Shown here: positions 9,326-17,473 of the stretch, piece by piece
How positions within the stretch are numbered: position 1 is the stretch's first letter
Layout: each line of letters starts with the position of its first letter
Assembly: GCA_964347615.1 (NCBI GenBank)
Contig: CAYFZO010000002.1
Location: 62,001-126,000, forward strand
Source: CAYFZO01 sp964347615
GTDB lineage: Bacteria; Pseudomonadota; Gammaproteobacteria; Poriferisulfidales; Oxydemutatoraceae
Reading direction: 5' to 3'
DNA: 64,000 bases
Translations under genes and position numbers: made by a program
Notes under the pieces: generated by a model
Told to the model about the DNA's origin: nothing
Databases searched by the model: none
Seen by the model: the letters and a program-made list of their open reading frames with translations, nothing else

Positions 9326-11587
9326 TCAGAACTTCAGACGAAGACCCGCGGTCGCGGTGCGGTCCTTGTTCGGCCGCGCGCCGTACGGATGACGCGCCAC
9401 GACGTCGTCCTCGTCGGTGAGGTTCTCGACGCGACCGAAAATCTCGACCTTGTCGGTGAACCGATAGTTGGCCGCCAGATCCAGGGTCCAAGTCTCGTCG
9501 GTGCGCTCGAACCTGCCGCACGACGCGCGTACGCACACTTCGTCGACGTAGTTGGCGCTCAGATAAGCCGCCCAATCCGCCTTCTCGATCCCGACCGACG
9601 CGCGCATCTGATGCTCCGGGACGTAGGGAATCGGGTCACCCTTGCTCACGTCGCCGAAGAAGTCGGTGTCGGCAACGTCGGAATCGAACTCAGCGTCCAT
9701 ATAGGTATAGCTCAGCGAAAACGGCGTATTGAAGCCGCGGTCCGGCGTCAAGTCGAGCGTGAACAACGCCTCGACCCCCTCGACCGTCGCGGCGTCGCCG
9801 TTGAACGCGTCGCCCGCCTCGCAGTCGGAACCCGACGACGAAGTGCATTCGCCGAGAATGTTGTCGTAGTCGCTGACGAAACCGATGACCTCACCGCGCA
9901 GGTTGGCGCCCGCGTAGCGGAATCCGAACTCGTAGTTGATCGCGTCCTCCTCGTCCACGCCGGGCGCGTTGCTCGGCGCGGTGAACCCCTTGTGCACGCC
10001 GGCGAGCAAGGTCCACTCGTCGCTCAAACGATAGAGCACGCCCAAGCCCGGCAGCCAAACGCTGGTATGGTTCCTGCGGCTGTCCCGAAACACCCGAGCG
10101 GCGCCGTCGGAGTAGCGGGTCCGTTTCTGAGAGATATCCTCGTAGCGCACCCCCGGACTGAACGTCCAGTTGCCCCAATCTATGCTGTCGTAAACGTGTA
10201 TCGCGACGGCTTCGGCCTCCTGCACGCGATTGCCGGCGTTGCCGAGCTCGCCGAGGTCGTCGAGCACCAGTTCACCGTTTTCCTGGTGGTAGGTACTGTT
10301 GCGTTGCAGCCGGTCCTCTTCGTCCTCGTGGTAGCGTACGCCGACCTCCAAGTCGTGGTGCATCGCACCGAGCTCGCCTTGCCAGTTGAAACCCAGCTGC
10401 ACGCCGCGCGAGTAGTACTCACGCGCGTTCGAGCGCAGTTGGATGCTGCCGTCGGCGGTGTCCATCGTGCCGTCGAGGATGGCCTGCAACTCCGCCGGGG
10501 TAAGCCCCTCGTGGTCTTCACCTTTGTTGATCGCCTGGATGATGCTGAACCAGCTGGTGCGGTCGAAATCCTCGGCGTTCATGCTGCCGTCCGCGTCCAG
10601 CCCCTCGGTCTTGAACCAAGTGCGCTCGTGCTCGTTGTCGTAGGCGGTGACCGAAAAGCTCATCTCGTCGCTCAAGTCGAACTGGTAGCTGAGAATGTAC
10701 TGATGGTGCTCGGTCTTGATGTTGTCGAGCGAAGACACGCCGTAGCGACGGTAGGAATCGGCGTCGAAGTCGGCGTCGGTCAGGCCGAGATAACTTTGAT
10801 CCGAATCCTGGTCGGCGTACTGAAACTTGAAATTGACGCGGTGGCGTTCGTCGGGCGACTGATACCCCAGCTTGAACGTGTAGTCGTCCACGCTCAATCC
10901 GGTGTCAACGCCGCTGCGGTCTACGTGCTGGAAGCCGTCGGAACCCCATTGGTGGGTTTCGAGCAGGAAACTGAAGCCGTTGTGCAGCCCGCCGCCGTAG
11001 TAGCCGTGGGCGCGACGGGTCGCGTCCTCGCCGCCCTCGGCGAGCAGCGTGCCGCCCGACTTCTCGGGGATCGGCGTCGAGATCATGTTCAACGCGCCGC
11101 CGATGGTGTACGGCCCCTGCGTAATCGCCGCCGGGCCTTTCAACACCTCGAACGCGTACATGCGTCCCGGCGTCGGGAAGTAATAAGCCGCCGGCGCGGA
11201 ATACGGCGCCGGCGCAATCAACACGTTGTCCTCCAACAACGTGATGCGCCCGCTGCGCTCGGTCGCAACGCCGCGGATACTGATGTTGGGACGCAAGCCG
11301 TAACCATCTTCAACCTGAACCGACACGCCGGGCACCTCGCGCACGATGCGCTGGATATCGGAATAGAAAAACTTCTCCAACTCCTCAGGACCGATGAAAT
11401 AAGCCGACCCCGGAATCTCCTCGACGCGATGCTGGCTGCCGAGAATGACGATCTTCTCGTCCAGCTCGGTCCCGGCGACACCGATAACCGGCGCCGCGAC
11501 ACAAGCCAGTAAAACCAACCCGCCGACCGACAACGGCCTGAAACGTCGGTGCGGCCACCGCTGCGCGGACTCTGCGAACAAGAACAT
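9326..11587 (-). CDS. TonB-dependent outer-membrane receptor, FecA-like
   Basis: Outer-membrane beta-barrel for energised uptake of an iron chelate or similar ligand, 753 aa. A signal peptide (hydrophobic core LSVGGLVLLACVAAPVIGV) is followed by a TonB-box-like EKIVILG and a plug domain (about 55-175) containing ISIRGVATERSGRI and LLEDNVLIAPAPY. The latter block resembles Fe(III)-dicitrate receptors of the FecA group. A 22-strand barrel ends in GLRLKF with the terminal Phe typical of outer-membrane proteins. AAGGAGA lies about 8 bp before the ATG and a Fur box lies further upstream, so iron control is likely. No fecI/fecR or ABC transporter genes are adjacent, so the ligand remains open. Confidence 0.9.
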   Translation of the reverse strand: MFLFAESAQRWPHRRFRPLSVGGLVLLACVAAPVIGVAGTELDEKIVILGSQHRVEEIPGSAYFIGPEELEKFFYSDIQRIVREVPGVSVQVEDGYGLRPNISIRGVATERSGRITLLEDNVLIAPAPYSAPAAYYFPTPGRMYAFEVLKGPAAITQGPYTIGGALNMISTPIPEKSGGTLLAEGGEDATRRAHGYYGGGLHNGFSFLLETHQWGSDGFQHVDRSGVDTGLSVDDYTFKLGYQSPDERHRVNFKFQYADQDSDQSYLGLTDADFDADSYRRYGVSSLDNIKTEHHQYILSYQFDLSDEMSFSVTAYDNEHERTWFKTEGLDADGSMNAEDFDRTSWFSIIQAINKGEDHEGLTPAELQAILDGTMDTADGSIQLRSNAREYYSRGVQLGFNWQGELGAMHHDLEVGVRYHEDEEDRLQRNSTYHQENGELVLDDLGELGNAGNRVQEAEAVAIHVYDSIDWGNWTFSPGVRYEDISQKRTRYSDGAARVFRDSRRNHTSVWLPGLGVLYRLSDEWTLLAGVHKGFTAPSNAPGVDEEDAINYEFGFRYAGANLRGEVIGFVSDYDNILGECTSSSGSDCEAGDAFNGDAATVEGVEALFTLDLTPDRGFNTPFSLSYTYMDAEFDSDVADTDFFGDVSKGDPIPYVPEHQMRASVGIEKADWAAYLSANYVDEVCVRASCGRFERTDETWTLDLAANYRFTDKVEIFGRVENLTDEDDVVARHPYGARPNKDRTATAGLRLKF

Positions 11588-11641
11588 GGGCTTTTCTCCT
11601 TTAATAAATGAGTGTTCGCGCTAGCCTACACAAATGCGATA

Positions 11642-11660
11642 GGTAATGCAAATCATTATT
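11642..11660 (-). promoter_or_regulatory. Fur box upstream of the TonB-dependent receptor
   Basis: The 19-mer ggtaatgcaaatcattatt matches the classical Fur consensus (GATAATGATAATCATTATC) at 15 of 19 positions. It sits in A+T-rich DNA 55 bp before the receptor start. This predicts iron-dependent repression. Confidence 0.75.
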
Positions 11661-11847
11661 ATTTATATTATAGAGAAAACCCGCGCCAATCGGCGCCTGC
11701 CGAACACAACCTCTTGAAATTACAAGGAAATCAGGGAGATGACCGGGAGCTTATGAAAGCGTAAAACCGCGGCGCGAAACCGGGCAGCCCCGACGGACAA
11801 GGGAACTATATTAAAGAAGAGTTGACGAGCAACCCTCAGATCAATCC

Positions 11848-11935
11848 GACGCTTCATCACCCGACCAACATCGCCAGCTCCATGTCCAGCTGCCTCGTTC
11901 CTGGAGGCCGACCCGCCAGATACGGGCAGGCGTCA
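11848..11935 (-). mobile_element. Right-end remnant of an IS200/IS605-type element (TnpB tail)
   Basis: Positions 11848-11901 align without gaps with 51934-51987, about 41 of 54 bases identical by eye. The second copy is the extreme C-terminus of a recognisable TnpB remnant. Read on the minus strand, the present copy gives TRQLDMELAMLVG followed by a stop, parallel to EMRLPDVEPVTSVGS in the other. The rest of 11661-12075 shows no gene I recognise; a short stem-loop (cctc...gagg) lies near 11942. Confidence 0.5.
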
Positions 11936-12075
11936 TCAATCTGCCTCATTATTATTGAGGCGAGAGGCAGGCGCAGCCCGTCTTGTCAACTGATGTATAG
12001 AAGTCCCACGGATAACCCCGCCAAGCAAGCTCGGGAAAGCTGACGAAAAGCCCGCCGCCCAACGAGGCGCGTCCG

Positions 12076-13941
12076 TCACGAATCGCCGCGGGACGCCGCC
12101 GCTTCCCGGACCAAGGCCTCGACCTCGCCGCTGCGTCTGGTGTCGGCGGCCTGCTCGATCTTGTCGAGCAACGCCTCCAACGCCGACCACTGCGGCGGCG
12201 CGTTCTGCAGCCACAGGATTTTCGGATGGCCGGTCTCCAGGACGTTGCTGCCGGTCAGCAACTCCTCGTTCAACTTCTCGCCGGGCCTGAGCCCGGTGTA
12301 GTGAATCTCGACGTCGCCCATCGGGCGGTCTTCGCTTTTGACGCTCAACCCGCTGAGGTGGATCATCTTGCGCGCGAGCTCGCCGATGTTGACCGGCTCG
12401 CCCATGTCGAGCACGAAAATCTCCCCGCCTTTCGCCATCGCCCCCGCCTGTATGACCAGCTCGACCGCTTCGTTGACCGTCATGAAGTAGCGCGTCGCGG
12501 CAGGGTCGGTGACGGTCAACGCCTTGCGTTCGGCGATTTGCTGGCGAAACAAAGGCACGACCGACCCCGACGAGTCGAGCACGTTGCCGAAACGCACGAC
12601 GCTGAAGCGGGTCTTCCCCGCCCCCGACGAAGCCAAGCCTTGCAGGATCATCTCGGCGAGCCGCTTGCTCGCCCCCATCACGCTGGTCGGACGCACCGCC
12701 TTGTCGGTCGAGATCAGAACGAACGTCGCGACCCCGGCCTTGACCGCGGCCTCGGCGACGACGCGCGTGCCGAGCGCGTTGTTGCGTACGCCCTCGACGA
12801 CGTTGCCCTCAACGATCGGCACGTGCTTGTAGGCCGCGGCGTGATAGAGCGTCTCGATCGAACCTTCGCGCAACACCGCCTCGATCAGGTTACGGTCGAG
12901 CACCGAACCCAGCACCGCCGTCAACGAATCCCCGCCGCCGTGCTCGCGCAGACGCCGCTCGATCTCGTACAGGGCGCTCTCCGACTGCTCCAGGACGACC
13001 AGCCGACGCGGGCCCAAATCAAGCACCTGGCGGCACAGCTCCGAACCGATCGAACCGCCGGCGCCGGTCACCAATACGTTGCGTCCCTTGACGTCGGCCT
13101 CGAGCGACGCACGTTGCGGCGGCACCGGGTCGCGCCCGAGCAAGTCCTCGGCGTCCACCTGCCGGAAGTCGGCGAAGTCCACCTTGCCCTGAGCCAGCTC
13201 CGACACCAGCGGCATCAGACGCACCCGCACCGAATACGGCTCGAGCTTGTTCACCAAGCGACTGCGTTCCTCGTGCGAACGCGCCGGGATCGCAATCAAC
13301 ACTTCCTTGACGCCGTAGCGGTCGCGAATCTTTTCGAAGCCCTCCAGCGGATGCACGCGCAAGCCCGCGACGTGGCTTCCCTGCAGACTCGGCGCGTCGT
13401 CGAGAAACGCGACCGGCGACACTTCGGCGCTGTGCTGCAACGCGGTCGCCAACTGCACCCCGGAAGAACCCGCACCGTAAATCACGATGCGCTCGCCGGC
13501 GGTGTGCCGCAAAAGCCAGCTCGCGACAAGACGTCCGACGCCGACCAGGGCTAACACCAGCAACCCATAAATGAACACGACTGAACGCGGCAAGTCGGGA
13601 AACCGCAACAGCAAGGCAACCGATACCCACGCGAGCACCGCAACGATCACCCCTTTCGCTACCATCCACAGAACCTGAAACCCGACGTGGCGCACCACCA
13701 CCCGATACAAACCGAGATACGCGAAAAACGGCAAGGCCAACACCGGCGCCGCGACGAACAACGGCCACCACTTGCCGGTCACCGCAACCGGTTCGCCGAG
13801 ACGTAGCCAGAAAGCGAGCCACAACGACAACGGCACGACCACCAGGTCGAACACGACGGCGAGGAACACTTTCCATCCGCCCGGCAACTCGAGCAGCCAC
13901 TCGACCGCCGCCGCCGCGGCATTCCTGACAAGCTTGGCCAT
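12076..13941 (-). CDS. WbpM/CapD-like nucleoside-diphosphate-sugar 4,6-dehydratase
   Basis: Membrane-anchored enzyme that starts deoxy-amino-sugar synthesis for O-antigen, probably acting on UDP-GlcNAc. The 621 residues contain four hydrophobic segments (about 25-145), a first Rossmann unit (RIVIYGAGSSG) and the catalytic short-chain dehydrogenase domain with TGAGGSIGSE at 292-301. The active-site region reads TDKAVRPTSVMGASKR, with Met in place of the usual catalytic Tyr, as in WbpM/FlaA1-type dehydratases. I chose the start MAKLVRNAAA at 13941; the upstream 28 codons lie in the neighbouring gene. It follows the glycosyltransferase gene with a 4-bp gap, the wbpL-wbpM order. Confidence 0.93.
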   Translation of the reverse strand: MAKLVRNAAAAAVEWLLELPGGWKVFLAVVFDLVVVPLSLWLAFWLRLGEPVAVTGKWWPLFVAAPVLALPFFAYLGLYRVVVRHVGFQVLWMVAKGVIVAVLAWVSVALLLRFPDLPRSVVFIYGLLVLALVGVGRLVASWLLRHTAGERIVIYGAGSSGVQLATALQHSAEVSPVAFLDDAPSLQGSHVAGLRVHPLEGFEKIRDRYGVKEVLIAIPARSHEERSRLVNKLEPYSVRVRLMPLVSELAQGKVDFADFRQVDAEDLLGRDPVPPQRASLEADVKGRNVLVTGAGGSIGSELCRQVLDLGPRRLVVLEQSESALYEIERRLREHGGGDSLTAVLGSVLDRNLIEAVLREGSIETLYHAAAYKHVPIVEGNVVEGVRNNALGTRVVAEAAVKAGVATFVLISTDKAVRPTSVMGASKRLAEMILQGLASSGAGKTRFSVVRFGNVLDSSGSVVPLFRQQIAERKALTVTDPAATRYFMTVNEAVELVIQAGAMAKGGEIFVLDMGEPVNIGELARKMIHLSGLSVKSEDRPMGDVEIHYTGLRPGEKLNEELLTGSNVLETGHPKILWLQNAPPQWSALEALLDKIEQAADTRRSGEVEALVREAAASRGDS

Positions 13942-13945
13942 CACG

Positions 13946-15019
13946 TTACGAAGAGGCGGTGTGGCGCGCGGTGAACAACACCGACGCCACCAACGGCGCG
14001 AGCGCGACGCCCGCCAACGCCGCACTCCATACGGGCCACAACGCCGCGGCGACCGCCAGCGGCGTCAGCCAGAACAAGTTGATCGCCCCAATCGCCAGCG
14101 AGACGGTGCGGTGCGCGTTCGCCCGCGCCTGCTCGGGCGACAACATCACCCCCTCGGCCTTTTGCAAACTGCGCGACAACCTTTGATACGCATGTCGGCG
14201 ATGCGCGTGCGACAAACGCTCGCGGGCGACGACGCGCAACACCAGGGTCACGGTCGAATCGGTGAAGAACACGCCGAACAGGATCAGCCAGCACCACACG
14301 TTGACCCCGACCATCTCGCCCGGCCCCGAGGTCACCAACGCGAACTGCGCCAGCAGGAAACCCAGAAACCCGCTCGCCGCGTCGCCCATGAAAATCTTCG
14401 CCGGCGGCCAGTTCCAAAGCAGGAAACCCGCGACCGCCGCCGCCAGCAACCACAAGTAAGGCGCCAACACGTGGCCCGGGGCCGCGACCGCAAGCAAGAT
14501 CCACGCGCCGATCGCCATCGTCACCGCCTCGACCGCCGCGATGCCGTCTATGCCGTCCATGAAATTGAAAAAGTTAAGGCACCACACCATCGCAATCGCC
14601 GCCAGCGGCCAACCCAACCAAGCCAAGTCAATCATCCACGGCCCCAGCGGAACGTCGGGCACGCCGAAATACACGACGCAGACGAACGCCGCCGCGAAAT
14701 GCGCCGCAATCCGAAACGACGGCGATAACGAACGACGGTCGTCAAGCCAGCCGACAACCGCGACCACCAAAGCGGTCAACCCGATCACCGAAGCGTCGAG
14801 CGCCTCCATCGCGGTCGGCATCGACCATACCGACAACGCCGCCGCGACGACAAAAAACACGATGATGATCGCCACGCCGCCTCCGCGAGGCGTCGGCTTG
14901 AGGTGCGAACTGCGGGCGTTCGGGACGTCAAGCACCCGATGCTTCAGCGCGTAATCGCGGGCGACGCCGACGCCGAACACCGACAACAGGAACGAAACGA
15001 CGGCAAGTATGAAAAGCAT
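13946..15019 (-). CDS. WbpL/WecA-like undecaprenyl-phosphate sugar-1-phosphate transferase
   Basis: Multi-span inner-membrane glycosyltransferase (MraY/WecA superfamily, family 4) that moves an N-acetylhexosamine phosphate onto undecaprenyl phosphate to start O-unit assembly. Its 357 residues carry family motifs in order: PTPRGGG (42-48), DD at 93-94, FMDGIDG (153-159), MGDAASGFLG (211-220) and the cytoplasmic HAHRRHAYQR. About ten hydrophobic segments are visible. The upstream neighbour is the island, not an epimerase as in the usual wbpK-wbpL-wbpM order. Confidence 0.92.
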   Translation of the reverse strand: MLFILAVVSFLLSVFGVGVARDYALKHRVLDVPNARSSHLKPTPRGGGVAIIIVFFVVAAALSVWSMPTAMEALDASVIGLTALVVAVVGWLDDRRSLSPSFRIAAHFAAAFVCVVYFGVPDVPLGPWMIDLAWLGWPLAAIAMVWCLNFFNFMDGIDGIAAVEAVTMAIGAWILLAVAAPGHVLAPYLWLLAAAVAGFLLWNWPPAKIFMGDAASGFLGFLLAQFALVTSGPGEMVGVNVWCWLILFGVFFTDSTVTLVLRVVARERLSHAHRRHAYQRLSRSLQKAEGVMLSPEQARANAHRTVSLAIGAINLFWLTPLAVAAALWPVWSAALAGVALAPLVASVLFTARHTASS

Positions 15020-15127
15020 GATGAGGGCGAATGAAGCGTGTTCCTTATGAATAACCGGCGCCGGCTGCCGGGGAGCGGAGAATCAAGCTCGAAGCGCAAC
15101 CCGGCCGACACATTATATTAAAGGCTC

Positions 15128-15886
15128 TCACGCATCTTCGGAAACCGAGCGTTTGCGGCGGCGATCCGGCAGAAACTCCTCGTATATTTCCGGGTCCGGG
15201 TCCAACTCGACCACCTTGCCGTCGATCCAAGTCACCACCTTGGTTTCGGTCAGATAGGCGATAAAGTGGGCACGTCTGTAAGCGCGACGGAGCGCCGCCA
15301 AGACACGCTCCTGATCCAAACCTTCCGGCTCGTCCTGTTTTTGTTCGGACACTTTTTTCACTGCTGCTTCGTTTTTCCCTCTCTCCAGCACGGTCGGCGC
15401 TCGCCCGGCGTTGTCATACAGAGTCCAATCGTCAACGCAACGGCGATAGATTGCCTTGAAGTTTCCCAAGCCGCTTGCGAAACGGTGACGTATCACTTCT
15501 CCGGGAACGTCGTGCCCGCCTTGCCGCACCCTGAATTCTACCCGCCGGATCGCCTCTTCGGGAGCCGGAAGCAACAGGAATATCAGACTGACGCGGTATC
15601 CGTTCTCGCGCCATCCGTGAATCCGACGGATATAACCCCGCCCCGACAACGTCGTCTCAAACGCGAAGTTCCTGCCGGCGCGGGCGTGACCGTCAATATC
15701 CTGCAACAGCAACCGCCCGGCGCGGAAACCCGAAGCACCCGACTGGAACGGAGACAAGCCCGCCGAAATCAAGTCCGCATTGACAAAGATCAAGCAATCC
15801 TTTTCGCGAGGCAGATACTCCCGGGCGAAAGTCGTCTTGCCGGCGCCGTTCGGCCCGGCGATGATGATGATTTTCTTGGTTGGCAT
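15128..15886 (-). CDS. Zeta-toxin-like P-loop ATPase/kinase
   Basis: Predicted 252-aa P-loop protein. Walker A is GPNGAGKTTF at 11-20, followed by FVNADLIS and the FAFETTLSGRGY block, as in zeta-toxin-like kinases. The C-terminal part (WIDGKVVELDPDP) is specific to the small chromosomal relatives. Zeta toxins phosphorylate UDP-N-acetylsugars, but many relatives of this size are not proven toxins. No epsilon antitoxin gene is adjacent. I chose the start MPTKKIIIIAG at 15886 because it puts the P-loop at the usual distance from the N-terminus. It is the first gene of the island on this side. Confidence 0.7.
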   Translation of the reverse strand: MPTKKIIIIAGPNGAGKTTFAREYLPREKDCLIFVNADLISAGLSPFQSGASGFRAGRLLLQDIDGHARAGRNFAFETTLSGRGYIRRIHGWRENGYRVSLIFLLLPAPEEAIRRVEFRVRQGGHDVPGEVIRHRFASGLGNFKAIYRRCVDDWTLYDNAGRAPTVLERGKNEAAVKKVSEQKQDEPEGLDQERVLAALRRAYRRAHFIAYLTETKVVTWIDGKVVELDPDPEIYEEFLPDRRRKRSVSEDA

Positions 15887-16160
15887 CGCGACCTCTCTGC
15901 AACGCCCTCGACAGCCGGCAAACCGCGCTTGAACCTGCACGGGCGGGCGATTTTATCACCCTGCTTGGCAGTAACCTGCCGTCGCGTACGCCAAGTGAGC
16001 AAGACAACGCTCGCAAAGGACGTTGTTAAGGGCATGGGTGCGATGCCGACGTCTCGCCGCGCCTAGCCGACTACGAGTTCTCCCACAACTACCAACACCC
16101 GCACCGGGTGCTGGCTTCGAGCATTCCAATGGAGTATCTTGAGCACCTCGGAATAGCTGT
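15887..16160. other. Gap without an intact gene, containing a transposase tail
   Basis: No complete gene is visible. The first 140 bases hold nothing I recognise. The last part (about 16040-16161, plus strand) holds the transposase remnant listed separately. Confidence 0.6.
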
Positions 16161-16161
16161 T
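16037..16161 (+). pseudogene. C-terminal remnant of a DDE (integrase-core) transposase
   Basis: A plus-strand frame without a start reads LADYEFSHNYQHPHRVLA, then SSIPMEYLEHLGIAV and a stop. Its layout (YN/YQ..HPHR.L, then a TP/IP.EYL motif) resembles the end of IS3/IS481-type integrase-core transposases. A stop precedes the fragment in frame, and no upstream catalytic DDE region is present, so this is a remnant only. The family assignment is tentative. Confidence 0.4.
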
Positions 16162-16188
16162 TGAAAGAGAGGCCTTTTGTCTCATAAT
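16161..16188 (+). promoter_or_regulatory. Promoter candidate for the small gene at 16267
   Basis: TTGAAA at 16161-16166 and CATAAT at 16183-16188 are separated by 16 bp, matching sigma-70 spacing. The -10 part belongs to a 17-mer (16182-16198) that recurs with two changes at 17013-17029. Confidence 0.45.
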
Positions 16189-16266
16189 GTCCTGAACCCA
16201 TACATTGACGTAGAGCACGTACTCTCATACATTATCCTGTTCTCGTATTTCCCTCAGGATGGGTCT

Positions 16267-16812
16267 ATGAAGAAAATAAGCATCAAAGAGACGACATTCG
16301 AACGTCTCCGCCGCCACGCAAAGCCGCTAGAGGACACCTCGGACACCGTTATCAACCGGGCACTGGACGCGTTGGAGATGCGAGATGGAAACGCAGCACC
16401 CCCAGAGAGAGCAGACGATGAACGAAGAATAGACCCAAGCATGCTCCCAGACTTGAGATACACCAAGATCATCGATGCATCCGTTGACGGAAGCGATATA
16501 GCACGACCAGAATGGATTCGCTTGTTCGGCCGCATCGTCATCCTTGCCACGAAAAAGCTCCCTGATCTTGAGAAAGTTAAGCAGCTATGTTCTGTGAAAA
16601 TGGTCGAGGGATGGAAAAAGGATAAGGGCTATCATTATCTGGAAGAAATCGATAAATCAGTCCAGGGAAAGAGCGCGAACGCTACCTGCCAGTCAGTGGT
16701 AACAGCGGCGCAGGAACTCGGCATCTCCATTAACATCGGACTCCAGTGGAGGCGCAACAAAAAAGCGCCGCACCCTGGAGAACGAGCACGTTTGGTCATA
16801 TCCGAATCTTAG
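16267..16812 (+). CDS. Hypothetical protein with ribbon-helix-helix-like N-terminus
   Basis: Function not recognised. The 181-aa product begins MKKISIKETTFERLRRHAKP and continues with DTVINRALDALE. This strand-helix-helix pattern resembles the short RHH domains of SeqA-type and antitoxin-type DNA-binding proteins. The rest is charged and lacks a clear motif. AGGA lies about 8 bp before the ATG at 16267; the frame is open 30 codons upstream, but that stretch looks non-coding. Its G+C content is lower than the host's, and with the small gene at 17101 it is one of the few plus-strand genes of the island. Confidence 0.6.
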   Translation: MKKISIKETTFERLRRHAKPLEDTSDTVINRALDALEMRDGNAAPPERADDERRIDPSMLPDLRYTKIIDASVDGSDIARPEWIRLFGRIVILATKKLPDLEKVKQLCSVKMVEGWKKDKGYHYLEEIDKSVQGKSANATCQSVVTAAQELGISINIGLQWRRNKKAPHPGERARLVISES

Positions 16813-17100
16813 CAGTCCGGCAACCGGACCAGGGCTGTGTGAAGCAAGGCTGGGAAAAATACGCGAGCCGATAATAAAACACCGAAAGAAGATGGAAAAG
16901 GCACGTTGATTCCGGATTATGAAACAGAAATCGATTACCTGAACTGCGAATCAATATCTCGAAACGCCCAGTGAGTATACTGTCTCATTAGAGGCCGCTT
17001 GATTCCCCGATGTCATAATGTACTGAGCCAGCCGCGCGGCAACTTGCTTGGTTGTTGAACTTCAGCTATCGTTGTCACCGGGAACCTTGGAGGCCCAATG
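16813..17100. other. Intergenic stretch with a coding-like fragment
   Basis: A plus-strand frame at about 16850-16974 reads DNKTPKEDGKGTLIPDYETE, then IDYLNCESISRNAQ and a stop. It has no start and is closed upstream by a stop, so it may be the end of a broken gene. The bases 17013-17029 repeat the motif at 16182-16198. Nothing else is recognised. Confidence 0.35.
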
Positions 17101-17358
17101 ATGAGCAAAGAAGACTTACGCGACTCCCGTTTTTCACAGGACCGGACACGCCCCAGTGAGGCTGAAGTTATCCAGCTTCTCCAAGAAGCGGCACGACAGT
17201 ACGAGGAGTACATGCGTCTTGCAGATCTGGCTGACATATCCGCGGAAGATGAAATCATCTATCCAAGATACGCATGGGACAATCCTATAGGACTTATAGT
17301 GGAGAGGCCGTCGAATGCCGGGTTGAGTTGGTCTTCAGAACGGATTGAAGCGCATTGA
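17101..17358 (+). CDS. Small hypothetical protein
   Basis: An 85-aa acidic protein with no motif I recognise (SEAEVIQLLQEAARQYEEYM is a probable amphipathic helix). GGAGG at 17089-17093 lies 7 bp before the ATG at 17101; a second ATG at 17098 is closer than is usual for a Shine-Dalgarno site. The repeat motif 72 bp upstream also lies about 70 bp before the gene at 16267, which suggests that the two are controlled alike. Confidence 0.5.
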   Translation: MSKEDLRDSRFSQDRTRPSEAEVIQLLQEAARQYEEYMRLADLADISAEDEIIYPRYAWDNPIGLIVERPSNAGLSWSSERIEAH

Positions 17359-17473
17359 GCCAGCCAAGAGAAGCCATCACGTATTCCTTAGCAAGGCGAA
17401 ATTCCGCAATATCAGGAGAAGCTTCTATAAATCTTGTTCAACTGAACTCGGTGAACTCGCCCGGCACAATCCT

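Noticed and set aside
9389..11512. A 707-codon plus-strand open frame opposite the TonB-dependent receptor
   Set aside because: It is antisense to a receptor with signal peptide, plug and barrel. The product has no recognisable domain.
16254..16550. A 98-codon minus-strand frame opposite the RHH-like gene
   Set aside because: The plus-strand gene has a promoter, a ribosome-binding site and a plausible fold. The antisense frame is Ser/Arg-rich and unrecognised.
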